This document shows positions 31,340-43,803 of a stretch of 64,000 bases of DNA, piece after piece. Made by a program: the position numbers and the translations under genes. How positions within the stretch are numbered: the first letter of the stretch is position 1; every line of letters starts with the position of its first letter. The DNA lies in NCBI RefSeq assembly GCF_040939455.1, contig NC_134107.1, forward strand, positions 8,929,537 through 8,993,536. The letters are read 5' to 3'. The notes below the pieces were generated by a model. It was not told where the DNA came from. It saw only the letters and a program-made list of their open reading frames with translations, and did no database searches. The stretch comes from Microcebus murinus (lineage: Eukaryota; Chordata; Mammalia; Primates; Cheirogaleidae).

Positions 31340-31800
31340 GCTCTCTTTTTTTAATCTACTAAGGTATGACTCATGTACTATAAAGCTCACTATTTTAAAG
31401 CAGACAATTCAATAGGTTTTACTATATAATGTTTAGGGAATTATTAATAGATCGTGGCAGCCATCGGCACAATCTAACGCCCTGAACATTCTCCCCTAAA
31501 CCGAGCATCAAACCCATAAGCAGTTGGGCTCACGAAGCTCCCAGCCCCTGGCAACCACTAGCCAGTCTACTTTGTGTCAGAGCCACATGCGGACTTGCCT
31601 ACTGGGGCAGTTCATGTAAAGGGAACCCTACAGCATGTGGTCCTTTCTGTGGCTCCTCGCACTGGGCATAACGTTTTCAAGGTCCAGCCGTGTCCTGGCA
31701 GCCGCAGCGTCACTCCTTTACATGGCTGAATACTACTCCACTCGTGCCGCTAAGCCGCATGCCGCTACCCACTCACCACCAATGGACGCCACCGCCCTCC
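31340..31800 (-). mobile_element. Ancient L1 3' region, reverse
   Basis: Reverse L1M text: AAGCAGACAATTCAATAGG, CAGCCCCTGGCAACCACTAG, CATAACGTTTTCAAGGTCCA, ATGGCTGAATACTACTCCA. Confidence 0.75.
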
Positions 31801-31849
31801 TGTGCGCCAGCGCCCAGTCTGGGTGGGTGTGCACGATGACTACCCTTTC

Positions 31850-31970
31850 CTGTCTGGAAAATTCCCACTCAGCCTTCAAGGTCCAACTCAGAGGTCGTTT
31901 GCCCCAAGAAGCCTCCCCGGATTACCCCAAATAGACAGATAATCTCTCCTTTTTCCTCCTTCTACAGGGA
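31850..31970 (+). mobile_element. L2 3'-end fragment
   Basis: TCAGCCTTCAAGGTCCAACT and AGAAGCCTCCCCGGATTACC resemble the L2 3' region. Confidence 0.5.
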
Positions 31971-32239
31971 GGCCCCAGGACGCTCTACCTGTTCTAAGAT
32001 CCACCGTGTCTACGCAGCCAGGCTCCAGACCCGGCGCTGCGGGCAGAGCCGGTTCCTGAGGCCGTGGGTAGCTCCAACCCTCCACAACTTTCGTGCGGTG
32101 GAAAAATGGGGACTTTGCAGGGCGCCAATGGGCTAATGGTCTCCTTGGGGCCACTGACTTCTGACGGGAGGAGAGGAGAGCTGGGGAACGTCGGGGGTGG
32201 GGGTGGGGGGGAGGAAGTCAGAGGCGACCCTCTCGCCCT

Positions 32240-33480
32240 TGTGCGTGCGTGTGGGGCGCGGGAGAGCGGCGGCCTGGCCGCAGCTAGAGCAGAAAACCTT
32301 TGAATGTGTGTTTTTCTCTCGGGAAACTCGAGGGGCAGTCCAGACGCTCAGCCCCCTCCCCCGCGGGCCAGCGTGCGCCCCGCAGCCGGGCAGGGCCGGG
32401 CCAGGCCTAGGGCGCTGTTAAGGTCCCCGCACCCCGCGCAGCTGCGGTCCTTCCTCCTGAGAGCGAGTTGGTGGCACGTGGGGAGGGGCGCCGGGATGCC
32501 ACCGGCCACCTCCGCTCCTCTCGGAGCCCACTGATAGCTGCAGCTGCAGGGTCCCCCGGGGCCCCTCTTTTGCAGTGGGGCAGAGGGGGCGGGGGCGGGA
32601 AGGGCAGGGCGTCCTGGGCAGGTGCGCAATCCCCGCCCCGCCCCCGCCCGTCAGCCCGAGTCAGCCCGGCGGGCTGGAGAAGACGCCCCGCCGCGACGCG
32701 GTGGGTCAAGGTCGGCGCGCGGGGCGGTTAGACTGCGGGAGGGACCGGCTGTGCCAGGGCTGTAACCCCGCAGTCGCCCTGCGGGCGTGTGAAATCGCCC
32801 CTGTGCCCGGCGCGGGCTTGGCGCGGGGACGGCACCCGCTCCCCCAGCTGCGGGGCGCAGCCGGGCCGGAGCGCGCAGACCCCGGGGAGGCCGAGCGCCC
32901 CGCGCGCCCTCGCCGGCCCGGCCGCCAGCAGCTCCTCCTCGGGCCGCAGCCCGCCCGTCACCCCGCAGCCCGCCCGGTCACCCCGCAGCCCGCCCGGTCA
33001 CCCCGCAGCCCGGCCGGTCACTCCGCAGCCCGCCCCGTCACCCCGCAGCCCGCCCGTCACCCCGCAGCCCGCCCGTCACCCCGCAGCCCGGCCGGTCACT
33101 CCGCAGCCCGCCCCGTCACCCCGCAGCCCGCCCGTCACCCCGCAGCCCGCCCGTCACCCCGCAGCCCGCCCGGTCACCCCGCAGCCCGCCCGGTCACCCC
33201 GCAGCCCGGCCGGTCACTCCGCAGCCCGCCCGTCACCCCGCAGCCCGGCCGGTCACCCCGCAGCCCGCCCGTCACCCCGCAGCCCGGCCGGTCACCCCGC
33301 AGCCCGCCCGTCACCCCGCAGCCCGCCCGTCACCCCGCAGCCCGCCCGTCACTCCGCAGCCCGGCCGGTCACCCCGCAGCCCGCCCGTCACCCCGCAGCC
33401 CGCCCGTCACTCCGCAGCCCGCCCCGTCGGGCTGGAGCTCGCTCGCTCCCGGGGCCGCCGCTCAGGCCCCGCTTTGTTAA
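32240..33480. promoter_or_regulatory. Isolated intergenic CpG island
   Basis: Strongly GC/CpG-rich DNA with GC boxes (32575-32650), about 10 kb upstream of CPT1A and 15 kb beyond the MRPL21 3' end. Its downstream half is a minisatellite. No recognisable exon was found. It may be the promoter of a non-coding RNA, a distal element, or GC-rich only because of the array. Confidence 0.6.
32943..33429. repeat. GC-rich minisatellite, 25 copies of 19-20 bp
   Basis: A unit of the form CCCCGCAGCCCGCCCGTCA repeats 25 times. Variants are CCCGG for CCCG, CGGCCGG for CGCCCG, and CACTCC for CACCCC, recurring in a pattern. The minus strand has GGGCGGGCTGCGGGG motifs throughout, meeting the usual G-quadruplex rule. 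Confidence 0.97.
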
Positions 33481-33779
33481 GTTTCTAAATCACGAAATGA
33501 ATATGTAGTCATTGTGGGAAAAAGGGAAACCCTGAACTGCAAAGCAAAAAGCTTATTACGGCTGCCCGGGATCTCACGACTTCATTAACGTCCTGCCCTA
33601 TTTCCTCGTGGTCTTTCTTCTGTGCTACTTGCTATATATTTTTTCACTCACTTTTTGTGAGCGTTTATAAAACGGAAGTCATTTGGTATATAAGCTATTC
33701 TGTTCTTTCTGCTCTGACGCCATTCTTTTCGCCCAGTAATAAATGCAATCTCTTGGAAATACATAAACCACCCTCCCCC

Positions 33780-33889
33780 TTCCCCAACTCCTGTCTCTGG
33801 AAATAACCATGAATGTGAGTGGCCTGTACATTCTTCCAGTCTTTTTCTCATTTTACATACCTTTTCACAAGTAGAAATGCATAGTTTTG
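33780..33889 (-). mobile_element. L1M fragment, reverse
   Basis: TACATTCTTCCAGTCTTTTT-type L1M text. It appears to continue after two Alus at 34555. Confidence 0.5.
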
Positions 33890-34190
33890 GGTCAGGCACG
33901 GTGATTCACGCCTGTAACCTCAGCAGTCTGGGAGGCCCAGGTGGGAGGATCGCTCAAGGTCAGGAGTTCAAGACCAGTCTGAGCAAGAGTGAGACCCCCA
34001 ACTCTACTAAAAATAGAAAAATTAGCCGGGCATGGTGGCACCTGCTTGTAGTCCCAGCTACTCGGGAGGCTGAGGCAGTAGGATAGCTTGAGCCCAGGAG
34101 TTTGGAGGTTGCTGTGAGCTAGGCTGATGCCACGGCACTCACTCTAGCCCGGGCAACAGAGTGAGACTCTGTCTCCAAAAAATAAAAACC
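33890..34190 (+). mobile_element. Alu
   Basis: CATAGTTTT duplicated. A dimer with a short linker. Confidence 0.92.
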
Positions 34191-34215
34191 AAAACCATAG
34201 TTTTATTTTAGGGGT

Positions 34216-34549
34216 CTTTTTTTTTTCTTTTTCTTGAGACAGTCTCACTGTGTTGCCTGGCTAGAGTGCCATGGTGTCAGCCTAACTCACAGTAACCTCA
34301 AACTCCTGGGCTCAAGCGATCCTCCTGCCTCAGCCTCCCAAGTAGCTGGGACTACAGGCATGTGCCACCATGCCCGGCTAATTTTTTCTATATATATTTT
34401 TAGTTGGCCAATTAATTTCTTTCTATTTTTAGTAGAGATGGGAGTCTTGCTCTTGCTCAGGCTGGTTTTGAACTCCTGACCTTGAGCAACTCTCCCGCCT
34501 TGGCCTCCCAGAGTGCTAGGATTACAGGCGTGAGCCACCGCACCCGGCC
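34216..34549 (-). mobile_element. Lemur-type Alu
   Basis: 12-bp duplication ATTTTAGGGGTC. It lies 25 bp from the preceding plus-strand Alu, forming a close inverted pair. Confidence 0.94.
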
Positions 34550-34554
34550 AATTT

Positions 34555-35395
34555 TAGGGGTCATTTTAACATAAATAAGATTGGGTTGTACTTAGAGTTC
34601 TAGAACTTGCCTTTCCCCCACTTACCACTCTGTTTTGGAAATCACTTGGTCTGGACCTACCTGCTTCTCAACTGCTTTATAACATTCCTCAGTTTGAATG
34701 CCCCTTCATTTATTTCAAGCGTTCTCCGTTGCTCTTAGCTTGCTTCCAGTTTTTGCGTAGTCAGCCCCTCGTCCCCAGTTTACTGAGCACCTGCCATGTG
34801 CCAGAGCTCTCCTGGGTGTGGGCAGTACAATAATGAACAAAACAGACAAACGCCGCTTTGCAGAGTTCACGTTCTAAAAGGGCAGTGGACAAGTACCCTG
34901 GAGGTGGTGAGGGGGTATTTTGTTTTTTGGGTAGAGAATATGTTTGAGTCACTAATATAATTTGAATATCAAATCAAAATTTAAAAGTATCTAAAGTCGT
35001 ACCCCCACCCCTGCCCCTTGTGTATCTTTCTAGAATTATGAAAATATATGCAAAAATGAGTATGTGTTAAAAGGAAGCGTGTTACAGCCCTCTGCTCTGT
35101 GCTTGCCTTTTAAAATTTACTTACATGTCTTGGTGCTATTTCCCATTAAGTAAGTAGAGAACTTCCTTGTTCTCTAAGTTTATTAATATGTTGCTTAAGG
35201 GGGCCTGGTGTTCCATCATATGGTTTTATCTTACCACAATTGTTTGTCCCCTGTGACGTTTAAGTACTTACAGTCTCTTGCTCTTATAAACATTGTTGCA
35301 ATAAATAACTGTGTACAAAGGTCAGTTTCTCTACCTGCCCACGGGTAGGGTGGATTCTGAGGACTGTGACTGCTGGGTCAAGGCCACGTGCACAC
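34555..35395 (-). mobile_element. Ancient L1M region, reverse, discontinuous
   Basis: Recognisable parts include TTTTAACATAAATAAGATTG, GGTGTTCCATCATATGG and GACTGTGACTGCTGGGTCAA. A MIR-like stretch lies at about 34775-34890 (TTTACTGAGCACCTGCCATG, AATGAACAAAACAGACAAA). Confidence 0.55.
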
Positions 35396-35916
35396 AGTGG
35401 TGATGTCTGTCACCAAGTTGTCCTCTGTATTAGGGCGTCCCGAGAAACAGCACAGAGAGAGATTTGTTGTAAGGAACTTTCTCACACAGTTCTGCAGGCT
35501 GACAAGTCCCAAGGCCTGCAGGGTGCTGCAGGTCCAGTTTCACGGCCAGCGGCTTGAGGCCCGGGGAGGGCCGGCCTTCCAGTCCGAGTCTGCAGGCTGC
35601 AGGCGGGAAGGGGGGAAGGTCGGCCTCTTTGTTCCATTCCCCCTCCGGCTGGTGGGAGGAAGGCATCAGAGTCAGGGGCACTCCGCTCAGTCTGTGGATG
35701 TGACAGCCTCACCCAGAGCACCTCCCCGACATGCCCACCGTGATGGTTGACCAGACGGCTGTGGCCAGCCAGGCTAGCAGGAGAGTGAACCAGCCCACCC
35801 GCCCAGGCGGGGCCCCGCCAGCCAGGTGTGCGAGCCTATGCCAAAGTGTTGGATAGCCTCAGTCTGAAAACTGAAAATGGCTTCTTAAGGGCAGTTTTCA
35901 TTTGTATATTTTCTTT

Positions 35917-36222
35917 ATTTTTATTTTTTTTTCTTGAGACAGAGTTTCACTATGTTGCCCAGGCTACAGTAACCCGATCATAGCTCACTGCAACCTCAAG
36001 CTCCTGGGTTCAAGTGATCCTCCCACCTCAGCCTCCCAAGTAGCTGGGAATACAGGCATCCACCACCATGCCTGGCAATTTTTCAAAAATTGTTTTCTGT
36101 AAACCTGAGTTTTCACCATGTTGTCCAGGCTGGTCTTGAACTCTTGGGCTCAAGCAATCCTCACATCTCAGCCTCCCAAAGTGCTGGGATTACTTACAAG
36201 TGTGAGCCACCACGCCTGGCTA
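35917..36222 (-). mobile_element. Old Alu (J-like)
   Basis: A dimer with AluJ-type linker and many CpG losses. Confidence 0.88.
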
Positions 36223-36266
36223 CTGTTGTTCTTTCTGTGGGTTGAGCTGAAAAAAATTAGCAGTGC

Positions 36267-36798
<532 letters not shown>

Positions 36799-37548
36799 TA
36801 TAATTTTACTGTAAAACAATCCCTCCATGAAGTGACCTTTGTCCCTCAGAGATCATTTCCAGAGACAATCTGATAAATTGCTGCCAGCCCTAAACTTTTA
36901 TTGCCAGCCTGGGGAGAGGGCAAGCCCCTCACACCTGTGTTCCACACTTCAGCTTTGGCCTGGTTCCCGAGGGGGGACCCGTGTCTCCTGGTGGCTCTCA
37001 ACAGGCGGAAAGAGGGAAACCAGACAGTGTCTTAGGGAACAGCAGGCAGTGGGGGTTCCCGCACCGACTGTGGTCTCTGCCCGGGAGCCAGGGCCTTGGC
37101 TCTGCAGAGCCCCGTGTCGGGAAGAGGCGCCTGCACGTCTGTGCAGGAAGTGGGTCACAGGTGTGCCTGGCCTTCCAGTTGTGCCTCTCTTATCTCTGTC
37201 AGCCACTGCAGGTTTGTGGCCTGCCCTGGCAGAAGTGGCATGTGGCCCCAGGAGTCTGAGGCCCCGGGGCGGGGAGGCGCTGGGAGGAAACACCATCAGC
37301 AGCGGCTGGGCCCTCCCTCAGGAGCCACAGGCAAAGGGAGAGGCCAGGCAGGTCCCCTGCTGATCTGAGACAGCACCGAGCAGCATCGGGGTACAACTGC
37401 ATGTTTAATGCTTCCGGAGCTGTGTCTGGCTGTGGCTCCTATAGGTACCTAGGATGCGATCTTTTCCACAAAACTCCTGGGCCATCAGCCATGCCTGACA
37501 CTCACCTCCCCAAGCTGGCTCAGGACCCCCTAGACATCTGCACCTCAC

Positions 37549-37640
37549 AGGAGGGGTGCACACCTGTAGTGCCAGCTACTCGGGAGGCTCAGGCCAGAGG
37601 ATTGCTTGAGCCCAGGAGTTTGAGGCTGCTGTGAACTATT
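37549..37640 (+). mobile_element. Alu right-arm fragment
   Basis: GTGCACACCTGTAGTGCCAG to GAGGCTGCTGTGAACTATTG, no tail. Confidence 0.75.
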
Positions 37641-37659
37641 GTAACAGGAAGAAATGGCC

Positions 37660-38075
37660 TTTAAAAACCAATAAAAATATTTTCTGTCTCTTCAAAACAT
37701 CCCCCACTCCTTTTTGAGAACTGAAACTTGCATCCCGTGGCTGGATGGAGAGGAATGTCCTTTGTTCTCTTTGGCAGGAGATGGCTCAAGGGGATTGTCT
37801 GGGGGGAGGTCCTGGGTGGAGGTCACGGGATTGTCTTTGGTGGAGACTGGACAGACATGGGATAATAATCATCAGTAGTTGAACAGCAATTGCCTAAAGC
37901 TGAATGACCTTCCTTTAAAAGCTACGTCTTTGTGTTTAGGATTAGGAAAATTGGTACTTTTAGACAGGAGTCTGCCATTTTCCTCATTGGCCAGCAAATT
38001 AATAAATCTCTTTCCTTTTCTCCAACCTGGTGTCCTTGTTCTTCTGATGAGGGCCTTGAGGACAAGTAGCCAGCT
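37660..38075 (+). mobile_element. LTR-like remnant
   Basis: AATTAATAAATCTCTTTCC followed by CCAACCTGGTGTCCTTGTTC resembles the poly(A)/U5 end of an endogenous retrovirus LTR. The 5' boundary and family are not determined. Confidence 0.4.
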
Positions 38076-38345
38076 CTTGGTAACACCATGGGGATGCCAC
38101 TGCACTCTGCCCGGGTGGGCTGGCTCGAGTGGCAGGGAGGCACACAGGAGAACTGTGGAAACACGAATACACAGCTACTGACACCCGGAGGGGGCAGACA
38201 GGGAGCAGTGACCCAGGAGGGACCTGCAGATATGGGAGGTCGCAGCCCATGGATGCTGGTGAGGATGATCCAGGGCAGCCAAACACTTATTTCATATCTT
38301 TTTTTTAATTTAAATTTTATTGCATTTGATTTTATTATTATTATT

Positions 38346-38668
<323 letters not shown>

Positions 38669-38684
38669 TGATTTTATTATTATT

Positions 38685-38765
38685 TTTTAAGAGACAGAGT
38701 CTTGCTACGTTGCCAAGGCTGGACTGAATCCCACCTCAGCCTCTGAGTAGCCGGGACTATAGGTC
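38685..38765 (-). mobile_element. Alu fragment
   Basis: GAGACAGAGTCTTGCTACGT to TCTGAGTAGCCGGGACTAT, with a central deletion. Confidence 0.65.
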
Positions 38766-38792
38766 ATGTCTCATTTCACCACGACCTGCTGT

Positions 38793-38960
38793 GAGCCGGG
38801 TGTGGTGGTGAGCCCTGTAGTCCCAGCTGCTCGGGAGGCCGAGGCGGGAGGATCTCTAGAGCCCGGGCATTGGAGGCTGCAGTGAGCTGCCATCCTTTCA
38901 TGGCACTACAGCCTGAGGGAGTGAAGTGAGATCCTGTCTCTGAAAAAAAAAAAAAAAAAA
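38793..38960 (+). mobile_element. Alu monomer (FRAM-like)
   Basis: A single arm starting GAGCCGGGTGTGGTGG, ending in an 18-nt A tail. Confidence 0.8.
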
Positions 38961-39349
38961 GACTTGCTATGTTAATTGCAGATTAATGGGAGAAAAGGCA
39001 CACCACTCACCGACATTCCAGGGGAGAATCCCAGGGGCTCACCCGACCCCCAGTGGGGTAGAGAGGCTCACAGCTGGAGGGAGGAGATGGGGGTGCGAAG
39101 CCAACAGTCCTTTTGAGGGGCAGTAAATGACTGTCGGGAGAGTGATGGAGTTAACTTGTAAATGATTCTTTCTGAAGTCTGATGAGCCCGAGCCACAGGC
39201 AGTATTTTAGTGGCCACGTCCCTCCAGGTGTGGCTGTTCCTCCTGTTTCTGCAGCGGACAGCGGGTAACAGGGAGGGTGCAGACGGGTCCTGTCTGGAAT
39301 GCCCAAAAGCTCATCTGAGGTCAGAAAGACTGACTCTGGAATTTGAAAT

Positions 39350-40170
39350 TTGATTTGGGGAAGGCAGTCAAATATCAAAGACTTAAAGCACTTGATATTG
39401 AAGGAAAATTAGAGATATTTTTACCCCAAAATATGGCATGTTGGCCTGCGGGACTGACTGAAGAAGCCTGAAGTTCTCTCTGACCTTCCCTCCCCCCACA
39501 GCCCCAAATCATGCAGGCTTCTTTCTCTGTCTGAGACCTGGACCCACCTTGGAGAACAATTGTTCTTTTCTTCCCCTCCCTGTAAGACCAGGGGTATGAC
39601 CTCCGCTGGACAGACTCTTTGAGAAGACAGTGTCCCAGCTCAGACTCATTTAAATTCTAACAGAAACTGTTTGCCAGTTAATCTTCATTCCCAGGCGGTC
39701 ATCCTCTCCAAGGTCCCTTGCTGCCCCTGGGCAGAATGCATCTTTCCTTCCCAAAGCCCACCTTAGAGCAAGGAATAGGAGCTTCTGAAACTGCTAGGGA
39801 GGTTTTTGTTTTGTTTTTGTTTGAGACAGCATCTGGCTAGAGTGCCTGGCATCAGCCCAGCTCACAGCAACCTCACACTCCTGAGCTCAAGGGATCCTCC
39901 CGCCTCGGCCTCCCAGAGTGCTGGGACTACAGGTGTGAGCCACCGCGCCCGGCCCCTGCTGGGGAGTTGAGTCCTCATTTTCTGAGGCCTCTCTTTTATA
40001 CACATTAAAATAAACAAGCTTTATAGCAACCTTTTGGAGGATGAAGAGGGAGTTTTCACTTCGCCCCCACAGTGTCAAAATAAGGAAGGTTTAATACACT
40101 TGGCCCAAAAAAATCAGGGGTCAGTATAAAATGATAGTCATTCATTTAGCTGAGATGATAATTAAAAGAT
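39350..40170. mobile_element. Possible LTR remnant interrupted by an Alu
   Basis: CCCCAAAATATGGCATGTTGG, GACTGACTGAAGAAGCCTG and GGCCTCTCTTTTATACACAT are reminiscent of old LTR repeats. The family is not identified. Confidence 0.3.
39807..39953 (-). mobile_element. Internally deleted Alu
   Basis: Joins GAGACAGCATCTGGCTAGAG to the left-arm end TTACAGGCGTGAGCC-like sequence, a monomer-sized element with a (GTTTT)n head. Confidence 0.8.
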
Positions 40171-40189
40171 TTCAAAAAGCAAAAACTGG

Positions 40190-40336
40190 CCGGGCGTGGT
40201 GGCTCACGCCTGTAATCCTAGCACTCTGGGAGGCCGAGGCAAGTGGATTGTTTGAGCTCAGGAGTTCCAGACCAGCCTGAGCAAGAGCGAGACCCCGTCT
40301 CTACTAAAAAAAAACTGAAAGAAATTAGTTGGACAA

Positions 40337-40387
<51 letters not shown>

Positions 40388-40548
40388 ATTAGTGTGGCAT
40401 GGTGGCACATGCCTTTAGTCCCAGGGAGGCCGAGACAGAAGGATCGCTTGAGCCCAGGAGTTTGAGGTTGCTGTGAGCTAGGCTGACGTCACGGCGCTCA
40501 CTCTAGCCCAGGCAACAGAGACTCTGTCTCAAAAAAAAAAAAAAAAAA
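40190..40548 (+). mobile_element. Lemur-type Alu carrying a (CTAT)n array
   Basis: Flanks AAAAGCAAAAACT and AAAAGCAAAAGCT. Carries the variants CTGACGTCACGG and CAACAGAGACTCTG that identify it as the source of 41357-41473. Confidence 0.95.
40337..40387. repeat. (CTAT)n microsatellite, ~12.75 units
   Basis: An uninterrupted tetranucleotide array in the A-rich linker of an Alu. Confidence 0.98.
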
Positions 40549-40609
40549 GCAAAAGCTGAAACTGTCCTTTAATAACAGGGTGCAAGGCAAGAACTATGGT
40601 AAAGGTCTA

Positions 40610-41095
40610 GCTAAAAATAATGACAGTAACTAATCACTGTCCCCTGTTTGCTTCTCTATAATTGCCACTCAGCTGCTGGTCATAAAGAGTTTTGTAGATA
40701 ACATCACCTTTTTGAAACCTAGGGGTACTTTCTGAGGTATTTCCCAGGTCCAGCATTGCAGTGCAGCGGTTGATCCACCCGGACCAGCGGCCCATACCGA
40801 GGACCTGACTCAACTGGTCTTGTGACCCCCACCTAAGAACCTGGTCAGCTAAGAAGACAATTTGTACAACCCTATAGTTCTGCCCCCAAACCCGCCAATT
40901 AGCAGATTCAATTGCCTCCAAACTCTTTAAAAATCCTGTCTCCCAAATGCTCAGGGAGGCAGATTTGAGAAATTTCTCCCATCCTACCTCCTCCTGTTAT
41001 GCAGAGTAAAGACTCTTTTGCTGCCATGAAGCGCACAAAGCTGCCGACTCAGCATACTGGCTGAATCTTGGGCAGTGGGCAAGTGAACCTGGTTG
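40610..41095 (+). mobile_element. LTR-like remnant
   Basis: Ordered LTR-type landmarks: CTCTTTAAAAATCCTG (TATA-like), AGTAAAGACTCTTTTGCTGC (poly(A)-signal-like), and an end near CAAGTGAACCTGGTTGGGGG. No internal retroviral genes seen. Confidence 0.5.
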
Positions 41096-41127
41096 GGGGC
41101 AACAAAACCTTTACTTTTCTTTTTTAG

Positions 41128-41328
<201 letters not shown>

Positions 41329-41356
41329 TAGTAGAGACGGGGTCTTGCTCTTGCTC

Positions 41357-41473
41357 AGTTTGAGGTTGCTGTGAGCTAGGCTGACGTCACGACACTCTAG
41401 CCCAAGCAACAGAGACTCTGTCTCCAAAAAAAAAAATAGCAAAAACTGAAACTGTCCTTTAATAACAGGGTGC
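41357..41473 (+). other. Templated insertion copied from 40459-40583
   Basis: Inside a minus-strand Alu lies a plus-strand Alu 3' end with its unique flank (GAAACTGTCCTTTAATAACA). The same combination occurs at 40459-40583. The copies share rare variants GCTGACGTCAC and CAACAGAGACTCTG. There is no poly(A) at the insert's end. Confidence 0.85.
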
Positions 41474-41510
41474 TCCTGACCTCAAACAATCCTCCTGACC
41501 TCAAACAATC
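41473..41510. repeat. 19-bp tandem duplication beside the templated insertion
   Basis: CTCCTGACCTCAAACAATC occurs twice head to tail where the host Alu resumes. Confidence 0.95.
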
Positions 41511-41781
41511 CTCCCGCCTCGGCCTCCCAGAGTGCTAGGATTACAGGCGTGAGCCACCGCGCCCGGCCAAACCTTTACTGTTGTTATGGAAACCCCAACG
41601 GGGTTTTAGTCCAGTTGCCCATGGACAAAGATCCAATTATTGAGACAAGGAGGATTGAAAACCATAAACCTTTCATAACCTCTTACAAAATTTTTTTTCA
41701 TTTTCTTTCTTTCCCCAACTTTCTAGATCCATTCAGTTTTATCTATCATTCTTTTTATTCCAATTTAAAACAATATTTAGG

Positions 41782-42112
<331 letters not shown>

Positions 42113-42125
42113 AAAATAATATTTA

Positions 42126-42459
42126 GGCCAGGCGTGGCGGCTCATGCCAGTAATCCTAGCACTCTGGGAGGCCAAGGTGGACGGATCGCTCGAGGTCAGG
42201 AGTCCAAAGCCAGCCTGAGCAACAGTGAGACCCCCATCTCTACTAAAAATAGAGAGAAATTAATTGGCCAACTAAAAATATATAGAAAAAATTAGCCGGG
42301 CATGGTGGCACATGCCTGTAGTCCCAGCTACTCGGGAGGCTGAGGCAGGAGGATTACTTGAGCCCAGGAGTCGGAGGTTGCTGTGAGCGAGGCTGACGCC
42401 ACGGCACTCTAGCCCGGGCAACAGAGTGAGACTCTGTCTCAAAAAAAAAAAAAAAAAAA
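42126..42459 (+). mobile_element. Lemur-type Alu, second of a tandem pair
   Basis: Starts directly after the duplicated AATATTTA of the preceding element, same orientation. Confidence 0.94.
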
Positions 42460-42550
42460 TGTTAAGGTACACAAAAATCATAGGCATTCAGCACAGGATT
42501 TATACGAAGACCAATTTCATCTGGGTAGATAGCTTCTAATTTAGTGTCCA

Positions 42551-42913
42551 TTTTCTTTTCTTTTCTTTTTTTCTTTCTTTTTTTTTTTTTTGAGACAGAG
42601 TCTGGTTCTGTTGCCCAGGCTAGAGTGAGTGCCGTGGCGTCAGCCTAGTTCACAGCAACCTCCAACTCCTGGGCTCAAGCAATCCTCCTGCCTCAGCCTC
42701 CCGAGTAGCTGGGACTACAGGCATGTGCCATCATGCCTGGCTCATTTTTTTCCTATATGTTTTTAGTTGGCCAATTAATTTCTTTCTATTTCTTAGTAGA
42801 GACAGGGTCTTGCTCTTGCTCTGGCTGGTTTTGGACTCCTGACCTTGAGTGATCCTCCCGCCTCGGCCACCCAGAGTGCTAGGATTACAGGCGTGAGCCA
42901 CTGCGCCCAGCCT
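42551..42913 (-). mobile_element. Lemur-type Alu
   Basis: TAGTGTCCATTTTCT and TAGTCTCCATTTTCT flank it. The head is a long pyrimidine tract. Confidence 0.94.
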
Positions 42914-43468
42914 AGTCTCCATTTTCTAACTGGAGCAATGGGCTCAGGGCAGAGCCCACTAACAAACAGGGCTAACAAAGCGTTTGCAGTTCCAGGGCCT
43001 AATACTTATATATGTGAAAAGCAGGTATGGCTGGAAAGTGGAGAGTATAAACCCCCAGCAATCAAGGATTCTACTTTAACGCTGAATTCGGGTCCCCCAA
43101 AGGGGGAAATGCCTGGGGACAGGCTGCACACTCGTCAGTGTGTACCTCACTGGGGGGATGTTCCCCCAAGGCTGAGGGCACCCCAAGCCCAGTTGGCCCA
43201 CTCTGGGATCAGCCCATCCACGTGGGTTTCACCCCTTGATAATGGCATTTCCATAGTGCCCAGACCGCACCTGTCTCATCTCAAGACACAAAGCAGCAAG
43301 CAGCCCCTGCAGCAATAACCACCCCCTGCAACCCCCAGAACCGCAGCCCTCACCGGGGACTTGCGGCTGTCACACGGAGGCCCAGTGCCCTCCTGCACTG
43401 CAGGCTAAGCTCCGGAACCCCCAAAGCCAAAGATACTGGGGAACTCCTGCAAGAAGAGCAGAGCTTTA

Positions 43469-43803
43469 GGCTAGGCGCGGTGGCTCACGCCTGTAATCCC
43501 AGCACTCTGGGAGGCCGATTGCTTGCGGGCGGATTGCTCCAGGTCAGGAGTTCGAAACCAGCCTGAGCAAGAGCGAGACCCCGTCTCTACTAAAAATAGA
43601 AAGAAATTAATTGGCCAACTAATATATATAGAAAAAATTAGCCGGGCATGGTGGCGCATGCCTGTAGTCCCAGCTACTTGGGAGGCTGAGGCAGGAGGAT
43701 CGCTGGAGCCCAGGAATTTGAGGTTGCTGTGAGCTAGGCTGAGGCCACGGCACTCACTCTAGCCCGGGCAACAGAGTGAGACTCTGTCTCAAAAAAACTC
43801 AAA
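43469..43803 (+). mobile_element. Lemur-type Alu
   Basis: AAGAGCAGAGCTTTAG (16 bp) on both sides. Has a small GATTGCTTGCGGGCGGATTGC internal duplication. Confidence 0.95.

Noticed and set aside
32943..33429. CRISPR-like array of direct repeats
   Set aside because: Units abut without spacers and the DNA is a mammalian nuclear genome.
32575..33508. Open frames of 301 and 239 codons on the plus strand
   Set aside because: They run through the 19-20-bp minisatellite and give low-complexity Pro/Ala/Arg/Ser repeats. No family resemblance.
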